A DNA stretch of 15,152 bases from Parvularia atlantis (taxonomy: Eukaryota > Opisthokonta > Rotosphaerida): positions 1-15,152 of the forward strand of contig CALSCO010001920.1 in the NCBI GenBank assembly GCA_943704415.1, written 5' to 3'. The notes below the pieces were generated by a model. The model worked only from the letters and a program-made list of their open reading frames with translations, ran no database searches and was not told where the DNA came from. How positions within the stretch are numbered: the stretch's first letter is position 1; each line of letters opens with the position of its first letter. Shown piece by piece: positions 9,201-15,152 of this stretch. A program made the translations under genes and the position numbers.

Positions 9201-10483
9201 GCTGTTGCACCTCGTGCAGTCGGCGTGGGGCGACCTCGAGCGGCTGATGCGCGTGTGGGCGATTGACAGCGCCGTGGTCGAGGTGAGTGCGCACATCTTG
9301 CGCGCACCCACTGCTAACGCAGCGACGCGACGCCACAGAGCCTCTGCGGTCTGTTTGAGAGCGTGCTCCGGTCGCTCAGTGGGCAGGTCGCGTCGACGCT
9401 GCTGATGCCGCTGGCGGTGCTGGTGACGTCGGTGTTTGCGACGGCGCAGCACCCGTGCGTGTGGCGACCTTCGCGCCTGCTGCGGCCACCCCTCACACTG
9501 CGCACACAGCTGCCTCCTCGACACCGCTGCCGTCGTGGTGCAGCTGCTTGGGCCGACGCAGAGCGAGCAGACGGCGCCGATGGTGCAGCAGCTGGCACAG
9601 ACGGTGCTGTCGTACCCTGCAGACCGTGCGTGTAGCGTGCGCTGGCACAGCAGCTGCGATTGACTTCTTCGCGTCGCGGCAGAACTCGCGAGGCTGCCAG
9701 GCCTGACGGCGAGCTACTTTGGCCTGTGCAGCAAGCTCGCCAAGGCGCGCGCTTTCTCCAGCGATCGTGCTCGCAGCGCTGACCGCTCGCTCGTCGCAGG
9801 CGGCCAACCGTCCGCTGATGGCGCGGGTCCAGGGCATTGTCGGCCCGACGCTCGAGGTCGCGACGCAGCTGCTGCAGTGCGAGTATAAGCCGACCGTGAC
9901 GGCGCTCGTGGGCTTTCTGGTGCGTGTGCGTGCCTGCTCGCTTGTATTGCCGCTGAGTGCCGCGCACGCAGACCGAGCTCTTTGGTGGTGTCGGTACCGA
10001 TGACCGCCGCGCGCTGTTGGAGCGGTACGGGGAACGTCTGATGCGCGAGACGCTGCGGGTGCGCGTCTTTCCCGCGGTGCCCGGTTGCATGCGTGCTCAC
10101 TGTGCCGCGTGCGCGCATCAGGCCATCGGCGGCGGTCAACCACGGTCCTTTGTGACGACGCTGTCGGTGTGGCTGTTCCGCCTGCACGAGCTCGATCCGC
10201 CTGCGACAGCTTCTCTCATGGAGCGTGTGCTGGGCGAGGTGCGTAGAAAAGGGGGGTTCGCGCCACTGCGTGCTGACAGTGCTCCTGCCCCAGCCAGACT
10301 TCCCATCGCCGTGCGCCACGGGCGAGCACAAGCAGCGCTTCCTGGTGGACTTTGGGAGGTGCGCGCGGTGCGTGACGTTCGCTCTTGGCGCGCTGACGTG
10401 GCACACGGCGACGCAGGGCAAGGCACAAGGGCCCTGCACGCGAGGCCGTGGAGCACTTTTCTAACGTGTGCAGAAACCTGTGA
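6277..10483 (+). CDS. TNPO3: Transportin-3/importin-13 family nuclear import receptor
   Basis: Karyopherin-beta of HEAT repeats. Transportin-3 relatives carry SR-type splicing factors into the nucleus under Ran-GTP control. Exons: 6277-6312, 6385-6510, 6575-6633, 6691-6799, 6873-6926, 6982-7116, 7172-7305, 7355-7462, 7513-7577, 7630-7744, 7793-7844, 7891-8086, 8139-8281, 8340-8487, 8537-8595, 8652-8798, 8853-9114, 9167-9282, 9339-9454, 9510-9625, 9683-9744, 9800-9919, 9972-10058, 10122-10238, 10294-10358 and 10417-10483; about 937 aa (human TNPO3 923). Family wording is clear at the N-terminus (VLAQLYSPAATPRERQDAE, RWLVELRRS), in LLEFLSVLPEEHHS, in the central VTEMTLNCWGDLEDAYGK (human VVEISFNFWYRLGEHLYK), and at the C-terminus, where exon 24 matches the last TNPO3 helices and the protein ends in a VCRNL tail. 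The start has an optimal GCCGCCATGG context. TNPO3 is preferred to importin-13 by length and by the LSVLPEE and NCWGDLEDAYGK blocks. Exon 21-22 needs a GC-AG intron. Confidence 0.9.
6800..6872 (+). other. TNPO3 intron 4 with 16-base A run
   Basis: Donor GTGCGC, branch-like GCTGACAAAC, then 16 consecutive A (6850-6865), then TTGCCAG. At 73 nt it equals the longest placed intron, and the A run sits where a pyrimidine tract would usually be. Splicing it joins LTKLAIS to LAAVVQRM as the family expects. Confidence 0.85.
9745..9799 (+). other. Probable GC-AG intron in TNPO3
   Basis: Exon 21 ends GCCAAG and the next bases are GCGCGC; the acceptor GTCGCAG lies 55 nt on, with GCTGACC in between at the usual branch position. 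Both exons are in phase 0, giving YFGLCSKLAK followed by AANRPLMARVQG. The only alternative GT in the stretch leaves a 34-nt intron and the wrong phase. The AAG before the donor fits the strong upstream match that GC donors usually have. Confidence 0.75.
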
Positions 10484-10698
10484 GCGTGCGTACATGATTA
10501 CGTTACCGTGCCACCCCTTTTTCCCCCCCCCCGCACGGCGTGGTGCCTGCGCGCGCGTGTGCCAGCGCGTGCTGACGGCGGGCAGTGCACCGTGTGTGCG
10601 CAAGCCCGCGGCAGGGGCAAGCGTTGCTCATAAGGGCGGCGCGGCTGGCCGGCCGCAGCACCATCGCCTCATCCGCGCCGCACATCATCATCATCATC
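10484..10698 (+). promoter_or_regulatory. TNPO3-FDH intergenic region with possible 5' UTR intron
   Basis: 215 bp, the largest gap in the window. It starts with a less GC-rich patch (ACATGATTACGTTAC, about 10492-10506), then a pyrimidine tract with five T and ten C (10513-10532). Sequence from 10596 (GTGCGC) to 10658 (GGCCGCAG) looks like a 63-nt intron in the 5' leader. A CAT repeat at about 10682-10700 runs into the start codon. No TATA box or polyadenylation signal is evident. Confidence 0.5.
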
Positions 10699-10700
10699 AT
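10681..10700 (+). repeat. CAT trinucleotide microsatellite at the FDH start
   Basis: Six near-perfect CAT units directly before and into the ATG at 10699. It lies in the predicted leader, so slippage would change leader length but not the protein. On the minus strand it reads as a run of Met codons, which has no coding meaning. Confidence 0.85.
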
Positions 10701-12389
10701 GGTCGTGCCGTCGCAGAACCGCGCCGTCGTCTACGGCGGCGACCGCAAGGTCCAGGTGGCCGACGCCGGCCCGCTCAAGATGGTCGAGTGCTCGACAGGC
10801 CTGCCGGCCGAGCACGGCGTTGCGCTCAAGGTCGTCTGCGCGGCCATCTGCGGCTCGGACATGCACATGTTCCGCGGTCGTGCCGAGGTGCCGCAGGGCC
10901 TGCCGCTGGGTCACGAGATCGTGGGCGAGGTCGTGCACATCGGCCGCGCCGTCCAGATGCTTAAGCAAGGCGACCTGTGCATCGTCCCGTTCAACGTTGC
11001 GTGCGGCCTGTGCGAGAACTGCATGAAGCAGGTGCGCACGCACACGGACACAGCGCAGAGTTTACTGTTCGCGGCGCGCACAGAACACGCACATCTGCCT
11101 CCGCGCCAACGCGATGATGCCCGGCGGCGCGTTTGGCTACGCAATGATGTGCGTGCTGCGCGGGCGCGGGCGTGTGACGTGCTGACGCGGCACGCAGGGG
11201 CGACTGGCCTGGCGGTCAGGCCGAGTACGCGTTTGTGCCATGGGCCGACTTTAACTGCATGAAGATCGCCAACCGCCAGCTGGCGATGGACCACATCTTT
11301 GACCTCGCCATGGTCACGGACGTGCTCCCGACCGGTGCGCGCCGGCTTTGCTGCGCGGCTGTGTTTCAGCTGACGCCGTGCTGCGTCAGCCATGCACACG
11401 GCGATGTCGGCCAAGGTCTCGCCCGGCAAGACGGTCTACATCGCGGGCGCGGGTGCGTGGCAGCGGCGCTGGGCCACGGTGGCCAAACCCACGCTCACGG
11501 CGACGCAGGCCCCGTCGGCACGTGCGCGGCCAAGATCTGCAAGGAGCTGCTCGGTGCTGCGCGCGTGATCATCGGCGACGTCAACCCGTCGCGCCTCGGC
11601 AAGGTGCGCTGCCGCCGCTGCCCGCTGCCCGCTGCGAGGCTGCTCACGGCCGTGTGCAGTTCCAAGAGATGGGCGTGGACGTGATCGACCTCAGCCGCGA
11701 CACCGACGTGGCCGGCGCGGTCCAGCGCATCCTGGGCTACCCGCGCGTGGACTGCGTGCTCGAGTGTGTCGGGTGCGCTCGTGTGCCTGCAAGAGACGCG
11801 GGCCTGTTTGCTGACGCTCCCCGCCTGGCGCCAGCTTCGATGGCGGCAGCATTGACAAGAGCGTGCCCGAGAACCAGAAGATGACCAACGTCTGGTGCAA
11901 GCTGTTTGAGATCTGCGAGTTTGGCGGCCGGGTGCACATCACCGGTGTGTACATGCCCAAGGACAGCAAGGGCCCGGACGCGCTCGCGGCACAGGGCATC
12001 ATCCCGTTCCCCGTCGGCATGCTCTTTGCCAAAGTGCGCCCTGTTGTGCGTGTGCGAGACGAGCGGCTGATGCACGCCGCACGCGCCGCAGGGCATCACG
12101 GTCACGTGCGGCCAGTGCCCCGTCCTGCGCTACAGCCACGAGCTGATCAACTGCATCCTCCGCCGCGGCTTCTCGGTCTACAAGCACCTCAACCCGAAGG
12201 TGTGCCGGACCGCGACGCTGCCTTCGCTGGCCTGACACCCCGCGCGTGCCGCAGGTCATCAGCCTCGACCAGGCGCCCGCGGCGTACGACCGCTTCGAGC
12301 GCGGCGAGGCGACCAAGTTCCTCATCGACCCGCACAACATGATCCGCAGCCACTTCCGCAGCGCGCCCGCGGGCGTCGAGTTCATGTGA
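10699..12389 (+). CDS. fdhA: Glutathione-independent formaldehyde dehydrogenase, zinc/NAD
   Basis: Zinc-dependent medium-chain dehydrogenase that oxidises formaldehyde to formate with bound NAD and no glutathione, of the Pseudomonas putida FDH / formaldehyde dismutase group. Exons: 10699-11031, 11084-11148, 11198-11334, 11390-11452, 11509-11603, 11660-11772, 11835-12033, 12092-12199 and 12255-12389; 415 aa (P. putida 399). Catalytic zinc ligands Cys51 (AAICGSDMHM), His72 (LGHEIVG) and Asp174 (VTDVLPT) and structural zinc Cys102/105/108/116 (CxxCxxCx7C) all sit at a constant +5 offset from P. putida numbering. Rossmann motif GAGPVG is at 198-203, with the NAD-selecting Asp223 in GDVNPSRL. MMGDWPGGQAEYAFVPWADFN and VISLDQAPAAYDRFERG are group signatures (the first spans an intron). 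One odd site: LPTA where the family usually has LPTG, at a split codon. No targeting signal is seen, so it is probably cytosolic. First ATG of the open frame; upstream of it there is only the CAT repeat. Dehydrogenase versus dismutase cannot be settled from sequence. Confidence 0.95.
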
Positions 12390-12454
12390 TGGGGCCACCC
12401 TTGTCGAGCGAAATCTTCTCAGCTGTATCAACCCCTCGCACGCAAATCGCACCG
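12390..12454 (+). promoter_or_regulatory. FDH-kinase spacer
   Basis: About 65 bp between the FDH stop and the preferred kinase start. It must hold the FDH 3' end and the kinase promoter and leader, unless the promoter lies within FDH. The frame is open from the ATG that overlaps the FDH stop (TGATGG, 12387-12392), so the kinase start could be 12389, 12455 or 12473. Conserved PAS sequence begins only after 12490. Confidence 0.5.
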
Positions 12455-15152
12455 ATGGCGCCTGGCAGCGATATGTCGCGGCCGCGTCGCAGGCGGCTGT
12501 GGGGCTGCAGCGCTGTCGCGCAGCTGCTGGAGGGGCGCGACTGGACGGGCCACGCGCTCGGCGATCTGGCGACGTGGCCCGACGCGCTCGTACGCGCGCT
12601 CAACGTCGTGCTCAACACACCCACACCAACGAGCTTCTACTGGGGCCGGCCGATGTACCTGTTCTACAACGATGCGTTCACGCCGACGGCTGCGCACCGG
12701 CACCCGCAAGCACTCGGCAAGCCGGGTGCGATGCGTTCCATCAGTGCTGCGTCAAGCGAGCTGATACGTGCGCGCAGCGCTCGAGGCCTGGCCCGAGCTC
12801 GCGGAAGGGCTCGCCACGTTGATCAACACGGTCTTTGCCAGTGTGCAAGCGGCCCACGAGCCCGTCGTGTTCCACAACCAGCCCGTGACGCTGCAGCGCG
12901 ATGGCCTGCGCGAGGAGGCCTTTTTCACGTGGTCGTGCTGCCCGTACTTTCTCGACGACGGCACAGTCGGCGGCTTTATGTGCCCGGTGGGCCGTGTGCC
13001 ACCGCGTCGCTGCGGCCTGACAACGCCGCACAGACGATCGAGGTCACGGACAAGGTCGTCAGTGCTCGCCGCCTCGCCGCGCTGCGCGACCTGGGCAGCG
13101 TGCTCACCGCCAGCACCGTCGCCGATTCGATCGCACTCGCGGGCGCGGCGCTCAAGGCGCACGCCGCCGACACGCCCTTTGCGCTCGTCTACCTGTTCAG
13201 CCCCGACCGCTCGCGCGTGCGTGGCCTGGTCGTGCGTGCGCGTCTTGCGTTTGCTGACGTACGCGCAGCTCGTGCGCCACGTCTGCGTCAACCTGGACGA
13301 GACGCACCCGGCCGCGCCCAGCGAGATTGACCCGCGCGACAGTGTGCACACGGTGCTGCGGCAACAGCGCGACGTGGCCGTGCAGCGCGTCGACAACCTC
13401 TTTGACCTGTTTGGCGTGCCCTTCCCCGGTGCGCTGAGCCACCTCGTGTTGTGCGCGTTGTTGACGTGCCGTGCGTAGCGGTCGACGGCGAGCCGATGAC
13501 GTCGGCCGTCGTCGCGGCGCTGGCCGTGTCCAAAGACGAGCCCGTGCACGGCGTGCTGATCTCGGGCATTAACCCGCGCCGCCTGTTTGACGACGCGTAC
13601 CGCATGCACCTCGAGCTCGTCGCGTCGCACATCGCCACGCCGATCCAGACGGCCGCGAACGAGGAGAACCGGCGGCGCACCAAGGTGCGTGCGTGCGCCC
13701 AGCTATGCCTATGCGCGTACCACTCACTGCACACGCGGACAGATGCTCGCCGAGCTCGACCGCGCCAAGACCGCGTTCTTCTCCAACGTCTCGCACGAGT
13801 TCCGCACGCCGCTCACGCTCATCCGCGGCCCGCTCGAGCAGCTGCTCAACGACGCGGTCGAGCCGCTTACACAGCGCCAGCGCCAGCGCCTTGCCATCGT
13901 CCAGCGCAACTCGGCCAGCCTGCTCAAGCTGGTCAACTCGCTGCTCGACTTTAGCCGGCTCGAGGCCGGGCGCATGCACGCGTCGTTCGCGCCGACCGAC
14001 CTCGCCGCGCTCACGGCCGACCTCGCTGCGACGTTCCGCCTGACGATCGAGGGCGCGGGCCTGCGCTTCGACGTGCGCGTGGCCCCGCCGAGCCGGCCGG
14101 TCTACGTCGACGCTGACATGTGGGAGAAGATCGTCTACAACCTGCTCTCGAACGCGTTCAAGTTCACGCTGCGCGGCGGCATCGACGTCGAGCTCGAGCC
14201 GCTGGCGGACCACGTCGAGCTGCGCGTGCGCGACACGGGCTGCGGCGTGCCGGCCGACGTGCTGCCGCGCCTGTTCGAGCGCTTCTACCGCGCACCCGAG
14301 ACGAGCATGCGCGCGCGCACGCACGAGGGCACGGGTATCGGCCTCGCGCTCGCTCAGGAGCTCGTGCGGCTGCACGGGGGCGACATCGACGTCGTGAGCA
14401 CGGTCGGCGAGGGCACGACGTTCACTGTTCGGCTGCCTTACGGCGCGGCGCACCTGCCGGCCGACCAGGTCAGCGCGACAAGCGAGCCGGTGCCACGCGA
14501 GCACGCGCAGATCTACATCGACGAGGCGACGCGCTGGACGGGCGGCGGCAGCACGACGCCGCAGCTGCGCCCGACCGCCCCGACCGCGTCCGAGTCGGAC
14601 TCGAGCGACCATATGGCCTCGCCCTCGACGCTGACGCAGGCGCTGTCGAGCGAGCTGACCGCACCGATGGACCAGCTGCCGGTGCCGATCGACGAGCTCG
14701 CGCTACGCAGCGACAGCAGTGCGAGCGCTCTGAGCGCGACAGCCGCGGGGGCAGCACGTCCGCGCCAGCGCCGGCCCGTTGTGCTCGTGGTGGACGACAA
14801 CCCGGACATGCGCGAGGTGCGCGGCTGTGCGCAGTGGGCTTGCCCTGGCTGACGCGTCGCTCGCCCGCTCGGCGCAGTACGTCACGTCGGTGCTGGGCGG
14901 GCGGTACGACGTCGTCGCGGCGGTCGACGGCGAGGACGGCGTGGCGCGTGCGACGGCGGCCCACCCGGACGTGGTCGTGTCGGACGTGATGATGCCGCGG
15001 CTCGACGGCATGGGCTTTGTGCGGCGCCTCAAGGCCGAGCCGACGACGCGTGGCGTGCCGATCATCCTCCTGTCGGCGCGCTCGGACGTGGAGGCGCGCG
15101 TGGAGGGTCTCGAGATCGGCGCGGACGACTACCTGTGCAAGCCGTTCTCGCC
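12455..15152 (+). CDS. Hybrid histidine kinase PAS-GAF-HisKA-HATPase-REC (3' truncated)
   Basis: Phosphorelay sensor: autophosphorylates on His, then passes phosphate to its own receiver Asp. Exons: 12455-12725, 12778-12986, 13034-13216, 13269-13428, 13479-13684, 13743-14816 and 14878-15152 (runs off the window); about 792 codons seen. Order: bacterial-type PAS, about residues 20-165 (LLEGRDWTGHALGDLATWP, FYWGRPMYLFYNDAFTP, EEAFFTWSCCPYFLDDG); GAF, about 175-335; HisKA with phospho-His361 in FSNVSHEFRTPLTLIRGP; HATPase with N-box YNLLSNAFKFT, G1 RDTGCGVP and G2 HEGTGIGLAL (about 470-577); a 105-residue Ser/Thr/Pro-rich linker; REC with acidic pair in VLVVDDNPDMRE, phospho-acceptor Asp737 in SDVMMPRLDG and Lys789 in CKPF. 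No membrane segment is seen, so it is a soluble sensor with unknown ligand. Start 12455 is chosen because 12389 overlaps the FDH stop; 12473 is also possible. Exon 6 (1,074 nt, covering the kinase core) is by far the longest exon here. The downstream histidine phosphotransfer partner is not visible. Confidence 0.93.

Noticed and set aside
9775-9799. A 34-nt GT-AG intron in TNPO3 in place of the GC-AG intron
   Set aside because: It is far shorter than any other intron here and leaves the exons out of phase.
10503-10700. Minus-strand frame beginning with a run of Met codons
   Set aside because: The run is the complement of the CAT microsatellite in the FDH leader; nothing after it resembles a protein.
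9957-10964. Plus-strand open frame of 335 codons spanning the end of TNPO3, the gap and the start of FDH
   Set aside because: Only a few parts agree with TNPO3 exons. The rest runs through introns, the intergenic region and a wrong FDH frame.
13569-14612. Long minus-strand open frame of 347 codons
   Set aside because: It lies antisense to the longest kinase exon, is Arg/Ala/Val-rich with no recognisable domain, and comes from the GC-rich third positions of the real gene.
14120-14989. Plus-strand open frame of 289 codons overlapping the kinase
   Set aside because: Out of frame with the HATPase and receiver motifs; low-complexity Arg/Ala/Gly composition.
1-15152. Bacterial chromosome, with the kinase and dehydrogenase as an operon
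   Set aside because: Both genes are broken by introns with the same splice pattern as the clearly eukaryotic genes beside them, so bacterial contamination does not fit.
1-15152. CRISPR array, tRNA, rRNA, transposon or virus-derived genes
   Set aside because: No spaced direct repeats, cloverleaf-like or rRNA-like sequence, terminal inverted repeats, transposase or reverse-transcriptase motifs were seen. Short GC and CA repeats are composition effects.

Overview
The window is nuclear DNA from a high-GC microbial eukaryote with a very compact, intron-dense genome. All six genes are cut by small introns. I placed 73 complete introns of 46 to 73 nt. About four fifths start with GTGCG, nearly all end in CAG, and many carry a CTGAC-like branch site 10 to 25 nt before the acceptor. 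Two proteins begin with clear mitochondrial targeting peptides, and the gene set (autophagy, nuclear import, mitochondrial Hsp90 and mitochondrial beta-oxidation) is eukaryotic. The lineage is open. A TRAP1-type Hsp90 argues against the common ascomycete and basidiomycete fungi, and a hybrid histidine kinase argues against animals. Amoebozoan, apusozoan, early fungal, stramenopile or haptophyte protists all remain possible.

Layout: (1) 145-887, minus: 5' part of a mitochondrial Hsp90 (TRAP1). Its next exon is not in the window. (2) 957-4096, plus: ATG13, 20 exons, about 704 aa. (3) 4154-6167, minus: mitochondrial 3-ketoacyl-CoA thiolase of the trifunctional-protein beta type (HADHB), 12 exons, about 462 aa. 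(4) 6277-10483, plus: transportin-3/importin-13 family receptor, 26 exons, about 937 aa. (5) 10699-12389, plus: glutathione-independent, zinc-dependent formaldehyde dehydrogenase of bacterial type, 9 exons, about 415 aa. (6) 12455 to beyond the window, plus: hybrid histidine kinase PAS-GAF-HisKA-HATPase-REC, 7 exons seen. Gaps between genes are 69 bp (divergent), 57 bp (convergent), 109 bp (divergent), 215 bp (tandem) and about 65 bp (tandem).

The genes do not form one pathway. TRAP1 and HADHB are both mitochondrial. ATG13 is the starvation-responsive regulator of the Atg1/ULK kinase. The last two genes have bacterial-looking architectures but are fully intronised, which suggests old acquisition from bacteria or deep ancestry. 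I found no mobile element, CRISPR array, tRNA, rRNA or clearly new multi-gene system. The most unusual signals concern splicing: a donor with C at +4, one likely GC-AG intron, thirteen introns that are multiples of three without an in-frame stop, and an intron whose 3' part is a 16-base A run.

Exon coordinates were assigned by hand from reading frame, splice-site pattern and remembered family alignments. No RNA data or database search was used.
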